From NCBI RefSeq assembly GCF_900101915.1, contig NZ_FNAL01000006.1:100526-164525 (forward strand): a DNA stretch of 64,000 nucleotides, written 5' to 3'. Under the pieces are notes generated by a model. That model worked only from the letters and a program-made list of their open reading frames with translations. It was not told the origin of the DNA and searched no databases. This document shows positions 8,184 through 16,550 of this stretch, piece after piece. Positions within the stretch are counted from its first letter, which is position 1. Each line of letters starts with the position of its first letter. Position numbers and translations under genes: made by a program. This DNA comes from Psychrobacter pacificensis. GTDB taxonomy: Bacteria; Pseudomonadota; Gammaproteobacteria; Pseudomonadales; Moraxellaceae.

Positions 8184-8547
8184 TTTAACGTCAAAAACAT
8201 AGTTTCTAGGCTCTAAAATATAATCATTATCAATTAGTATGATTTTTCCTACCCAGTGGTCGTTATTTCTCCTTGAATGGTCGAGTAGAAACATGACCTG
8301 ACTCCGTATATAGAATATAATAACAGTCACTACGGAAATTTGTTTACGATTACGCTATAGTTTCTGTACCTAAAAATACATTTAATTATTCGTATTCAAT
8401 TATCATAATTCCTTAAGTGTAAGTAAGCATATTTAAGTTATACTAATGTTTATATAGTCAATTCAGCTTAACATAATTTGATATTGCTCGATTGTGCAAG
8501 TGTCTCTAATCGAGAATTATCTCAACACAAAAAAATAGGAAAAAAGT
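8184..8547. other. Intergenic region upstream of the Roadblock gene
   Basis: AT-rich sequence with no convincing reading frame. It probably carries the promoter of the first Roadblock gene, but no clear -35/-10 pair could be chosen. Confidence 0.45.
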
Positions 8548-8907
8548 ATGTCAAATATCAATGAGTCTTTACAAGAGTTAATGGATCTTGATGGTGCGAT
8601 GGGTGCCTGCATTGTGGATTATATGTCAGGTATGGTGTTAGGCACGATTGGTGGCGGTGTCGATCTTGAGCTGGCTGCTGCCGGTAACTCACAAGTTGTA
8701 AAGGCAAAAGTAGCAACGATGAAATCACTCGACATCAAAGGTGAAATCGAAGATATGTTGATCACACTAGAGTCTCAGCTACACATCATTCGTCCGACAG
8801 CCAGTCATGAAGATTTATTTATCTACTTAGTACTTGATAAATCAAAAGCGAACCTTGCATTGGCACGCCGTAAAGTACAGTCAATCGAAAGCAAACTAGA
8901 AATATAA
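8548..8907 (+). CDS. Roadblock/LC7-domain protein (first copy)
   Basis: 119 residues forming one Roadblock/LC7-like alpha-beta domain: LMDLDGAMGACIVDYMSGMVLG, then a helix with VVKAKVATMKSLDIKGEIEDMLITL, then FIYLVLDKSKANLALARRKVQSIE. Bacterial Roadblock proteins such as MglB bind small Ras-like GTPases and act as GAPs or scaffolds. AGGA lies about 8 bases before the ATG. It is separated from the BLUF-GTPase-Roadblock genes by 329 bases containing a MITE and a palindrome, so it may be transcribed separately. With the GTPase gene nearby it is probably part of the same module. The fold is assigned by pattern, without a profile search. Confidence 0.72.
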   Translation: MSNINESLQELMDLDGAMGACIVDYMSGMVLGTIGGGVDLELAAAGNSQVVKAKVATMKSLDIKGEIEDMLITLESQLHIIRPTASHEDLFIYLVLDKSKANLALARRKVQSIESKLEI

Positions 8908-8937
8908 TTTGGCCAAAATCAATTGAGCCAGTCACTA

Positions 8938-9079
8938 TAGTAAAACCATTATAAAATGGTATAGCAAGATTAAACGCTATTTTTCGCAGCCTTTGGAGAC
9001 GCAGTCACAGCAAGCAAGAAAAGTAGCGTTTAATCGAGCGGGTTTCCTATGCTGTATCAATTTTATTGAGGTTCTACTA
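8938..9079. mobile_element. 142-bp hairpin MITE between Roadblock and BLUF genes
   Basis: The ends are TAGTAAAACC and, inverted, TAGTAGAACC, flanked by TA (8936-8937, 9080-9081). The terminal repeats continue imperfectly for about 30 bases. An internal stem pairs GATTAAACGCTA with TAGCGTTTAATC (12 bp, perfect). No coding capacity. The TA duplication and TAGT ends suggest an IS630/mariner-type origin, related in style to the 103-bp MITE but different in sequence. Confidence 0.8.
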
Positions 9080-9139
9080 TAGTTTATTGATTCTGCCTTA
9101 TTACATCTGATGTATTACCTAGGATACACAATAAGGTCA

Positions 9140-9172
9140 AATTCGTTATATACAGTATGTATATAACGAATT
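9140..9172. promoter_or_regulatory. 33-bp perfect palindrome upstream of the BLUF gene
   Basis: AATTCGTTATATAC and GTATATAACGAATT are perfect 14-bp arms around AGTAT. The site lies 64 bases ahead of the BLUF start codon and just upstream of a -10-like TATAAT (9184-9189). No T run follows, so it is not an intrinsic terminator. It looks like an operator for a dimeric regulator; the regulator is unknown. Confidence 0.55.
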
Positions 9173-9236
9173 ATTAATTTATATATAATTATAAGAACTT
9201 AATTAAGTTTTAGATGTTCTATCAAATGGTGGCAAA

Positions 9237-9965
9237 ATGAAATGTATTGCATACGTCAGCAGAGTGCCTATCAAAGATCGCAGTATTCGTATGCCTAGTG
9301 GGTTATCAGACATCATTAGCGTCTCTAGTAAGAATAATCCACAGTCACACATCACAGGCATCATATCCTATCGTGAAGGGCAGTATCTTCAGGTGCTGGA
9401 AGGTCCTGATATTGAAGTAGATAGACTGATGGCTAAGATATCATCTGATACTAGGCATGAAAATATCTGGGTTTTTCTGAATAAAAGTGTAACTGAACGT
9501 AGCTTTCGTAATTGGGGCATCAGCGTGTTCGACTTTGTGGATCAAGGCACTTTTTTTGATGATTTTATTGAAAAAAATAGCGTTGTCTTAAACAGTTTCG
9601 ATGAGCAGCAAACAAAACGTATTCAGCCATTTTTTGATATACACAAGTCTAATACCGCCTCCCAAAAGGATTATAAAGGTAAAAGTCTCAAATTATTGGC
9701 TTGGCCTGACCTAAATCATGTCAGTAATCCTCAAATGATTATGGATTTATGTGTCAAACTGACAAAAAAACCTTATCCGTTTGATACATTGGTCGCTAGT
9801 GGTGAGTTTGGTTCGTCTCCTCAAGTCACAGAAATAATCAATGGGTTTGATCAATCAGGTATACTGAGCGTGACAGAGACACAGCCGTTAGACGAGCCAA
9901 AGGTTAATGGAAAAAAGCCTAATAAGTTTTATGGCGCGATCAAGAAATTCTTAGGAATGAGGTAA
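9237..9965 (+). CDS. BLUF blue-light sensor with unassigned C-terminal region
   Basis: 242 residues. Residues 1-100 form a BLUF domain that binds FAD non-covalently. The photocycle residues are present: Y6 (IAYVS), N34 ([11 protein letters not shown]) and Q52 (YLQVLEGP). W93 is conserved in FRNWGIS, but I95 sits where many BLUF proteins carry a methionine. Residues 101-242 match no domain I recognise; about 155-210 ([21 protein letters not shown], then [10 protein letters not shown]) has a winged-helix-like pattern. There is no EAL, GGDEF or kinase domain. The gene is followed 4 bases later by the GTPase gene, so light probably acts through that GTPase. BLUF identity is firm; the output is inferred. 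Confidence 0.9.
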   Translation: MKCIAYVSRVPIKDRSIRMPSGLSDIISVSSKNNPQSHITGIISYREGQYLQVLEGPDIEVDRLMAKISSDTRHENIWVFLNKSVTERSFRNWGISVFDFVDQGTFFDDFIEKNSVVLNSFDEQQTKRIQPFFDIHKSNTASQKDYKGKSLKLLAWPDLNHVSNPQMIMDLCVKLTKKPYPFDTLVASGEFGSSPQVTEIINGFDQSGILSVTETQPLDEPKVNGKKPNKFYGAIKKFLGMR

Positions 9966-9969
9966 AAAA

Positions 9970-10503
9970 TTGAATTATCAGAAGTTAGCTATCATTGGTG
10001 AAGTAGGTGCTGGAAAAACTCGAATGGTTAAGACGTTGAGTGAAATCAGCCCTTTTGAGACAGAGGCAAGATCGAGTATCGATATTGGTAAAGAGTACAC
10101 GACTGTCGGTATTGATTATGGCAGAATTACTTTATCTGATGATATGGCACTAGGTATCTATGGAGTTCCAGGTCAAGAGCGTTTTTCTTTTTTGTGGGAA
10201 TTTGTCAACCACTCTTTATGGGGCTTGCTCATCTTAATCAAGCATGGCGAGACGCCTGATTATGCAAATTTAGATAAACTGCTACACTTTTTTGCACCAG
10301 CAAAAAAGCAGACGACCTGTATCGTTGGTATTACTCACTGCGAAGATGCCGATAAACAAAGCGTGGCTGTGCTCGGACAAGAGATCAGAGTCATGCTGAT
10401 GGAACACGATATAGTCGCGCCTGTGATCAATGTAGATCCAAGAAACAAAGAGTCCGCTGTGTCTCTATTATCATTATTTAATACCCTGAACAATCAAGGT
10501 TGA
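9970..10503 (+). CDS. Small Ras-like GTPase (COG2229/CvnD-MglA type)
   Basis: 177 residues starting at TTG, with GAGG about 8 bases upstream overlapping the end of the BLUF gene. The P-loop GEVGAGKT occupies residues 10-17. Switch I is TTVGIDYG (44-51). Switch II is YGVPGQERF (64-72), where glycine replaces the Asp of DxxG, as is usual in COG2229 GTPases (FGTPGQxRF). The G4 motif is THCED (122-126) rather than NKxD. Such proteins pair with Roadblock proteins, as CvnD does in Streptomyces conservons. It overlaps the downstream Roadblock start by one base, implying translational coupling. Its effector is unknown. Confidence 0.85.
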   Translation: MNYQKLAIIGEVGAGKTRMVKTLSEISPFETEARSSIDIGKEYTTVGIDYGRITLSDDMALGIYGVPGQERFSFLWEFVNHSLWGLLILIKHGETPDYANLDKLLHFFAPAKKQTTCIVGITHCEDADKQSVAVLGQEIRVMLMEHDIVAPVINVDPRNKESAVSLLSLFNTLNNQG

Positions 10504-10916
10504 TGTTAGATATGACTACACAAAACGAAAAATCACCTGCAAAAATAGCACTTTTGGGTCACATGAAAGCGTTGTGTGAGGCCAATAGAGAAATCGTATT
10601 GGTCAGCTTATGCACCACAGATGGTTTTCCTATTAGCTGCTTCTCGATCAAAGAGTTGAGCAACCAATCTGACAAGTTTGCGGCGATGAGCAGTACGCTA
10701 TCAGCGCTCAGCGACTCATCAGCTGCCCAGATGAAACAAGGTAAGTGCGATATCACAATCGTTGAAGCCACGTCTGGCAATATGCTATTTGTCAAAACAG
10801 ACTATATCGGCAAACCATGTGTATTGACCGTTGTGGCACAAGACAAGATGGCATTAGCAGAAGCAAGATATAAGACTAAGAAGCTGATTGGCGAAATCTC
10901 ATCTATTACCGAGTAA
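10503..10916 (+). CDS. Roadblock/LC7-domain protein (second copy)
   Basis: 137 residues from the ATG at 10503, which overlaps the GTPase stop (TGATG). An alternative ATG lies at 10512. The Roadblock pattern is clear: IVLVSLCTTDGFPISCFSIKELSNQSDKFAAMSSTLSALSDSSAAQM, then CDITIVEATSGNMLFVKTD and CVLTVVAQDKMALAEARYKTKKLIGEI. By analogy with MglB and CvnB it is a likely GTPase partner or GAP. It is the last gene of the BLUF-GTPase-Roadblock unit; a 283-bp palindromic element follows. It differs greatly from the first Roadblock protein, so the pair is not a recent duplication. Confidence 0.8.
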   Translation: MLDMTTQNEKSPAKIALLGHMKALCEANREIVLVSLCTTDGFPISCFSIKELSNQSDKFAAMSSTLSALSDSSAAQMKQGKCDITIVEATSGNMLFVKTDYIGKPCVLTVVAQDKMALAEARYKTKKLIGEISSITE

Positions 10917-10975
10917 CGTGAAATTATTGCTAGTAGATCGCTTCTTAGAGCTACAACGCTATACTTTGTAAAAGA

Positions 10976-11258
10976 TTAGGGCGTGTTGAACATTCGCAAA
11001 TAGGCACTGCTGATCGCTAAAATTGTTCCAGACAAGGCACAAAGCGACGATAATGCAGATGCCTTAGCGAGATTTGTAACGCAGTATGGGGCAATTTTAG
11101 CATCAGCCCCAACGATAAAAGCAGGGGACAGGACTCTTTTTTGCCGCTTCATCGTTAAAAATAAGCGCTTAGAGTGACTAAACTTATTATTTTTAACATC
11201 GAATCGCCTAAAAAATAGTCGCTGTCAGTGCCATGGTCGAATGTTCAACACGCCCTAA
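10976..11258. mobile_element. 283-bp element with perfect 21-bp terminal inverted repeats
   Basis: The two ends (10976-10996 and 11238-11258) are exact inverted copies over 21 bases, with core GGGCGTGTTGAACATTCG. TA lies directly outside the GGG/CCC ends on both sides. Homology between arms continues patchily inward (GGCACTG). No reading frame of note. It fits a MITE or a remnant of a larger transposon and may also affect termination of the upstream module. Confidence 0.75.
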
Positions 11259-11278
11259 CCTTGCTTAATCAAATCTTA

Positions 11279-12184
11279 TCAAAAATCATCCCAATACGGA
11301 TGATTACCAAAGCGCTCAGCAATGAAGTCAATCAAATAACGACAACGCTGCGATAAAAACCGATTTTTTGGATAGACGGCATAAGCGTTTAGTATTGGCA
11401 ATTGATACTGCTGCAAAATCGGTACAAGCTCGCCACGCGCCAGCTTTTTATAAGCGATGAAAGTTGGAATGACGGTAATGCCATGTCCTTTTACTGCCAA
11501 ATCCGTTAAAAACTCACCATTGGTGGCTTTAATTTTGGCGTTCATCGCGTGATAATGCTTTTTTCCTTGGGCGTCAATCAGCTCTATATTGTTTGTTTGA
11601 CCAAGACTGTATTGCAAAAACTCATGCTCCTCCAAATCTTCTAATGTATGAGGTGTGCCCATTTTTTTTAAATAGTCGGGGCTGGCGCAGATGACGCAAC
11701 GAATCCGTGCCAGTGGCTTTGCTTGATAACTAGAATCTCGTAGCTCTCTGATTCGAATAGCCAGCTCATATCCTTCTTCAATCAGATCAACATGCCGATC
11801 AGAAAAATCCAATTCAAACTTCAGGTTTGGGTGCTGATTGGCATATTCATCAATCACATCAGTCAGATGCATAAGACCAAACGATAATGGCGCGGTCATC
11901 TTTAGCGTACCCCCAATGCGCGTTGGCGTATCATTGGTAGTCTCGTTCAAGGCATCAACCGCGTTTAAGATACTGTTGACCTGCTGATAATACTGCTCAC
12001 CTGCTTGTGTCAAGTGAGAGTGGCGCGTCGTACGGCTGATCAACTGAGTGCCTAGGCGCGCCTCCAAGTCTTTTAGGCGGCGGCTGACGGCTGACTTTGC
12101 AATATTTAATTGTTCGGCGGCTTTAGTGATGCTGCCTGCCTCGACAATGCGTACAAATATCGCCATGTCTTCTAACTGTCCCAT
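11279..12184 (-). CDS. LysR-family transcriptional regulator
   Basis: 301 residues. The N-terminal winged HTH is typical: FVRIVEAGSITKAAEQLNIAKSAVSRRLKDLEARLGTQLISRTTR (about 10-55). The substrate-binding domain follows, with GGTLKMTAPLSFG and a C-terminal LARGELVPILQQYQLPILNAYAVYP segment, like the AaeR/DsdC-like subgroup that controls redox and aromatic genes. It is divergent from the first pirin gene across 159 bases, the classic LysR arrangement, so it probably controls the pirin-pirin-nitroreductase genes. The inducer is unknown. Confidence 0.92.
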   Translation of the reverse strand: MGQLEDMAIFVRIVEAGSITKAAEQLNIAKSAVSRRLKDLEARLGTQLISRTTRHSHLTQAGEQYYQQVNSILNAVDALNETTNDTPTRIGGTLKMTAPLSFGLMHLTDVIDEYANQHPNLKFELDFSDRHVDLIEEGYELAIRIRELRDSSYQAKPLARIRCVICASPDYLKKMGTPHTLEDLEEHEFLQYSLGQTNNIELIDAQGKKHYHAMNAKIKATNGEFLTDLAVKGHGITVIPTFIAYKKLARGELVPILQQYQLPILNAYAVYPKNRFLSQRCRYLIDFIAERFGNHPYWDDF

Positions 12185-12343
12185 TATCGATGCCTCATTA
12201 TTGTTCTAATAAAAAGAATAGTTATTTGCACTTATGTCTGTTTATCTCTATATAGTCAACAATTATAATAGATACATTGTTCAATCACGTGAATTAATAA
12301 CAAATATATAGAGAATAAACGTGTTGATAATTAAGGATAAATA

Positions 12344-13057
12344 ATGAAAACGATCTATCATGCAGCAGACTCACGCGGTAATGCCAATCACGGCTGGCTC
12401 AAAAGCCGTCATACCTTTAGTTTTGCCAATTACTATAATCCTGAGCGTATGGGCTTTGGTGTTTTACGTGTCATCAATGATGATTTTGTCATTGGTGGTC
12501 AAGGGTTCGGCAAGCACTCACACCGTGATATGGAAATTATCAGCATTCCTCTAGCTGGCAAACTTGCGCATGGCGATAGCATCGGTAATGAGGGCATGAT
12601 TGAGACAGGTGAGATCCAAGTCATGTCAGCGGGCACAGGCATCACTCATAGTGAAATGAATGGCAGTCGTGAAGAAGCTGTGAGATTTTTACAGATCTGG
12701 GTCATGCCAAATAAAATGAGTGTTGCTCCTCGCTATCAGCAAGTGCACATGGGAACCATCATGACGCCCAATGAATTCAATCAGGTGCTATCACCAAATG
12801 CAGATGATGCAGGGGTTTGGATTCATCAAGATGCTTGGTTCAGTATGGGAGAGTTTGATGAAGGCGTGACGCAGACCTACCAACTAAACAATCCTAATAA
12901 TGGTGTTTATATTTTTGTGATTGCAGGAACAGTCGTGATAGACGGTAACATTTTGTCTACTCGAGACGGCCTTGGGGTTTGGGATACTAAGCACTTCACT
13001 ATGGAAGTGAAAGAGGCGGCAACAGTATTAGTGATGGAAGTGCCGCTTTCTATGTAG
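12344..13057 (+). CDS. Pirin family protein (YhhW-like)
   Basis: 237 residues with a bicupin fold. The N-terminal cupin carries HSHRDMEIISIPLAGKLAHGDSIGNEG and MSAGTGITHSEMN, which supply the three histidines and one glutamate that bind metal in pirins. E. coli YhhW, of similar length, has quercetin 2,3-dioxygenase activity in vitro, so a redox or stress role is possible, but the natural substrate is not established. AAGGA precedes the ATG. It is first in a pirin-pirin-nitroreductase series opposite a LysR gene. Confidence 0.92.
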   Translation: MKTIYHAADSRGNANHGWLKSRHTFSFANYYNPERMGFGVLRVINDDFVIGGQGFGKHSHRDMEIISIPLAGKLAHGDSIGNEGMIETGEIQVMSAGTGITHSEMNGSREEAVRFLQIWVMPNKMSVAPRYQQVHMGTIMTPNEFNQVLSPNADDAGVWIHQDAWFSMGEFDEGVTQTYQLNNPNNGVYIFVIAGTVVIDGNILSTRDGLGVWDTKHFTMEVKEAATVLVMEVPLSM

Positions 13058-13124
13058 ATCACGGATGAGCGCCGTAGCATCGTTCGTTCGCTCGACTAAC
13101 CGCATACAGATCAAGAGGTGCCAC

Positions 13125-14063
13125 ATGACGATTAGAACTCTAAAGCCACGATCAACGGAGGTTGGTGGTGTTCCTATCGCACGGTTATTACCCAATAAAG
13201 GCAAACAACCGATTGGCGCATGGTGCTTTTTGGATCACGCAGGGCCAGCTGAGTTTGCTCAAGATGATTTAGGGGTTCAAGTTGGTCGCCACCCCCATAC
13301 CAATCTACAAACTTTTAGCTGGATGATTGATGGTGAGATTTTACATAAGGACAGCTTGGGTAGCGAGCAAGTCATTGCCAAAAACCAAGTCAACCTCATG
13401 ACCGCAGGTACAGGATTGAATCAAGGTATTAGCCATACAGAGCAAAGCGTTTTTTTGGACAATGCTGACTCAAGCGCTGCTCATCGCCACATCAATATGA
13501 TACAGCTATGGATAGCTTTACCCACTGACCAGCAGATTGAACGCAGTTTTCATCATTACCCAGAGCTGCCAACATGGACTGAAGGCAATGTCGAGCTGAT
13601 TTTGACCACGGGCAATTATCAATCAGTATCTGGCAAGCTTTATCAAGCACCAACGCTGCAATACTCTAAGCTGGTCGGGATTGATGTGCATTTTTTAGAA
13701 GATGGAGATATCACGCTAAATTTGGAGTCGAGCTTTGAGCATGGCATTTTGGTCGTCGCCGGAGAGCTGGAGTCTGAAGGTCAAGTATACAAGAAAGACC
13801 AGTTATTGCGTTTTGACCATGATGACATGATCGGCAAGACCTCTATAAAGCTGGTAGCAAACAAGGGCACACGTTTGATGTTCATTGGTGGGGAGCCTCT
13901 AAACAACCAAGTATTACTGTGGTGGAATTTTGTCGCTGACAACAAAGAGGAGCTCAAGCAATCAGTCATTGATTGGAACAATGGTCATGAGCGTTTTGGT
14001 GAAGTGGATTCTGATATGCAGCGTCTGGTGGCACCAGAACTACCCAAAGGCTTCAAAGGTTAA
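13125..14063 (+). CDS. Pirin family protein, long form
   Basis: 312 residues from the ATG at 13125, chosen because AGAGGTG lies 6-7 bases upstream; an in-frame start at 13065 lacks such a site. The cupin metal site is seen in HPHTNLQTFSWMIDGEILHKDSLG and TAGTGLNQGISHTE. The C-terminal cupin ends with the conserved GGEPLNNQVLLWWNFV segment. It is only about 25% like its upstream neighbour by eye and belongs to the longer pirin class. It lies 67 bases downstream of that gene and is presumably co-transcribed with it. Confidence 0.9.
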   Translation: MTIRTLKPRSTEVGGVPIARLLPNKGKQPIGAWCFLDHAGPAEFAQDDLGVQVGRHPHTNLQTFSWMIDGEILHKDSLGSEQVIAKNQVNLMTAGTGLNQGISHTEQSVFLDNADSSAAHRHINMIQLWIALPTDQQIERSFHHYPELPTWTEGNVELILTTGNYQSVSGKLYQAPTLQYSKLVGIDVHFLEDGDITLNLESSFEHGILVVAGELESEGQVYKKDQLLRFDHDDMIGKTSIKLVANKGTRLMFIGGEPLNNQVLLWWNFVADNKEELKQSVIDWNNGHERFGEVDSDMQRLVAPELPKGFKG

Positions 14064-14271
14064 CCACTAATACGCAAAATTTATTAACCTATTTTTCAAA
14101 GGTAATCATCATTGTTAAGTTTTTTTTACAAAAAATACATGGGGTTTTAGGTAAATTGTTCCGATAATAGCCCACATAAATAAACTGTTTTATAACGACT
14201 TGTTGATCACAAGATCGACAAGGTCTATCAACCCAGAGCAAATCATTCCTACAACAATATGGAGAAGTACG

Positions 14272-14883
14272 ATGTCAGAACTAAAAGACTTACAACAATT
14301 AGCAGAAAAGCGCCGTTCTATATACGCACTCAGCGACCAGCTGCCAGTATCTAACGATGAAGTCGTAAAAGTAGTTGAGCATGCTGTCTTGCATACACCA
14401 TCATCATTTAACTCGCAATCAACGCGTGTCGTTGTGTTATTCGGCGATGATCATCACAAACTATGGGATATGACTGAAGAGACCTTACGCGCTATCGTCG
14501 GTGACGAAGAAGCGTTTAAATCTACCAAAGATAAAATTGCTGGCTTTAGATCGGGTGCTGGCACCGTACTATTCTTTGAAGACCAAGCAGTGGTAAGAGG
14601 CATGCAAGAAGCAGCGCCTTTATACGCTGAAAATTTCCCAATTTGGTCAACTCAAACCAACGCAATGCATCAATACGTCATCTGGACGGCACTAGCAAGC
14701 ATTGATGTCGGTGCAAACTTGCAGCATTACAATCCAGTGATCGATCAGAAAGTCGCGAGCACTTGGAATGTTGATGCAGATTGGGAGCTAAAAGCACAGC
14801 TGGTATTTGGTAAGATTGAGCAGCCAGCAGGCGACAAAGAATTCAAGCCACTTGATGAGCGTATGAAAGTGTTTGGTGCTTAA
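14272..14883 (+). CDS. Nitroreductase-family oxidoreductase
   Basis: 203 residues from the ATG at 14272 (GGAGAAG lies upstream; the longer frame from 14200 lacks a site). The FMN-binding pattern is visible: KRRSIYALSDQLPVSNDEV, LHTPSSFNSQSTRVVVLFG and the C-terminal FGKIEQPAGDKEFKPLDERMKVF. Such proteins are FMN-dependent NAD(P)H oxidoreductases of the YdgI/Frm2 type that reduce nitro or quinone compounds. Its place after two pirin genes suggests a joint response to redox-active aromatics. It is followed by a strong terminator. Confidence 0.88.
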   Translation: MSELKDLQQLAEKRRSIYALSDQLPVSNDEVVKVVEHAVLHTPSSFNSQSTRVVVLFGDDHHKLWDMTEETLRAIVGDEEAFKSTKDKIAGFRSGAGTVLFFEDQAVVRGMQEAAPLYAENFPIWSTQTNAMHQYVIWTALASIDVGANLQHYNPVIDQKVASTWNVDADWELKAQLVFGKIEQPAGDKEFKPLDERMKVFGA

Positions 14884-14953
14884 TGTTGTTGTTTGAGAAT
14901 AGACAACCTATGGCCTTGCTTAGGAAGTTTGCTAAATAAACTACAGAGCACGT

Positions 14954-14989
14954 AAAAAACGCCACCCAAGCATCGGGTGGCGTTTTTTT
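14954..14989 (+). terminator. Terminator after the nitroreductase gene
   Basis: AAAACGCCACCC and GGGTGGCGTTTT pair around seven bases and end in seven T. The stem is GC-rich and strong. Confidence 0.9.
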
Positions 14990-15056
14990 ATGAATAAAGG
15001 GTAAAGACAGTACAGCTACATTGGATATTTGCAGAACTGATGCGACAATTTAATGA

Positions 15057-15491
15057 TTATTTACGTTGCATCAAACTGTTGGCGACCCATGCTGGACCGA
15101 TTAATAAAAACTGTAAATCTTCAAAAAACGAGGGTTTTTTGCCTTCGATTTTATGACCAATAAACTGACCAATCCAAGCAACAACAAATACTGCCGCCCA
15201 CGCTTTGAATCCCCATGGCATAGCCGCCATAACCGACAGACAAATCAGAATAAACAGCCCCATTGCCAAAAATAGCGGGGTCGATAAGCGTATATAAAAT
15301 AATAAGACTAATGCGCTCAGTACGAGAGTAAACCATACAGACAGCGACATTCCCATCCCCAACAAACTCACAAAAATCGTCGGCACACATAGCCAATGGA
15401 TTTTCTTATTAATCAGGTTTTGGTGACTGACCGCATACTCACTGAGCCACTGCTCAAGCGTGCGTTTGGACATTTTGGGTTGACGAGACAT
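15057..15491 (-). CDS. Mpo1-like (DUF962) membrane protein
   Basis: 144 residues with a consensus AGGAGG 5 bases before the ATG. The family signature is present: HQNLINKKIHWLCVP near residues 19-37 and QFIGHKIEGKKPSFFEDLQFLLIGPAW near the C-terminus, with about four membrane helices between. Yeast Mpo1 is an iron-dependent dioxygenase that shortens 2-hydroxy fatty acids, and the conserved His residues are those seen here. Bacterial members are mostly uncharacterised, so the reaction is inferred. It is transcribed alone. Confidence 0.87.
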   Translation of the reverse strand: MSRQPKMSKRTLEQWLSEYAVSHQNLINKKIHWLCVPTIFVSLLGMGMSLSVWFTLVLSALVLLFYIRLSTPLFLAMGLFILICLSVMAAMPWGFKAWAAVFVVAWIGQFIGHKIEGKKPSFFEDLQFLLIGPAWVANSLMQRK

Positions 15492-15703
15492 ACTAACCTC
15501 CTTGTTAGTAAATGAAATAAGACGCCGACATGCGCTATCAATTTAAATATTAACATGCGCAATTAGTACCAGTTGTAGCACTAATTGCGCGTGTCCACCA
15601 TGTTATCTGTTAGACGGCACAGTCAATTTCGCTCGTATTGCCAATGCGATATTGGTAAGACTTATCTCAATATCTCAAACGCTTTTTTCTACAGATGTTG
15701 CTA

Positions 15704-16435
15704 TTAACCTCGTTCGCTGCGATGCCACTCATAGAGACCGACAAAGGCGTTTACCTGATACACCATGGTTTGAATCGCAAAAATATAGTTGCCAGACATG
15801 AGATTGACGATCAGCCAGACAAAGTTGACGATGATCCATAACCACCAGTTAAAGGAATAACGCAGAATCATGGCTGCCTGAGCGGTAATAGACAGCACAA
15901 AGGCAATGACGTTGATCCAAAAGAAAGAGATAAATCCCAAAAACAGACTATTATCATCCTCGACGACCGCATAACCGTAGCTCGCCAGTAGATCATTGAC
16001 GGTTGGGAAAAGGGCAAGACCGATGATGATAAATGCGGCAGTGATCAACCACACCGCTTTGCTCGCTGATTTTGGGATCATGTCGCCATCAGGGTCGGTG
16101 TGTTTTGACCAATAAAAAATGCCATAGACATGGGTAAAAAAGTTAAATAGAGGCGCGAGCATCAGACCTACGGCGCCAGATGTGGCCTGTACAATGACTT
16201 CTCCTGCGGTTGCGCCCATACCAAAGCCATTGCCCATGACGTTTTTTCGAAAAGATAGTGACACCACACAAATCAGACCAATAAACGAGACAGCCAAGTA
16301 AAACCAATCAAGCGTGGTATGGTCGGTTGTGAGCCAAAAACCTGCGGACAGAGCAATGACCCCGCAAATAAACCAAACGATGATCCATTGCATTGACCAT
16401 TCTCCGGTGATGTTATCCAGTAGCTGAATACGCAT
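15704..16435 (-). CDS. pnuC: PnuC-type nicotinamide riboside transporter
   Basis: 243 residues from the ATG at 16435, preceded by GAGG 8 bases away; an upstream in-frame ATG (16468) has no site. About seven membrane helices are predicted by eye. PnuC features include FWINVIAFVLSITAQAAMILRYSFNWWLWIIVNFVWL and the C-terminal YQVNAFVGLYEWHR. PnuC imports nicotinamide riboside by facilitated diffusion, trapped by phosphorylation. nadR, encoding the likely trapping kinase, is 115 bases upstream on the same strand, supporting a salvage operon. Confidence 0.92.
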   Translation of the reverse strand: MRIQLLDNITGEWSMQWIIVWFICGVIALSAGFWLTTDHTTLDWFYLAVSFIGLICVVSLSFRKNVMGNGFGMGATAGEVIVQATSGAVGLMLAPLFNFFTHVYGIFYWSKHTDPDGDMIPKSASKAVWLITAAFIIIGLALFPTVNDLLASYGYAVVEDDNSLFLGFISFFWINVIAFVLSITAQAAMILRYSFNWWLWIIVNFVWLIVNLMSGNYIFAIQTMVYQVNAFVGLYEWHRSERG

Positions 16436-16550
16436 AAATTTTTCCTCTAAAATTGATACTGATTTCAATATAGTGCTAACGACAACATAATGTTAACTGC
16501 AACGCGCTAGCTGAATAAATGATGATAAATAGGGCACTCTTTGATGCCTC

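Noticed and set aside
8441..8475. TATAGTCAATTCAG resembling a MITE end
   Set aside because: Only one end is similar, with no matching inverted end nearby; probably chance in AT-rich DNA.
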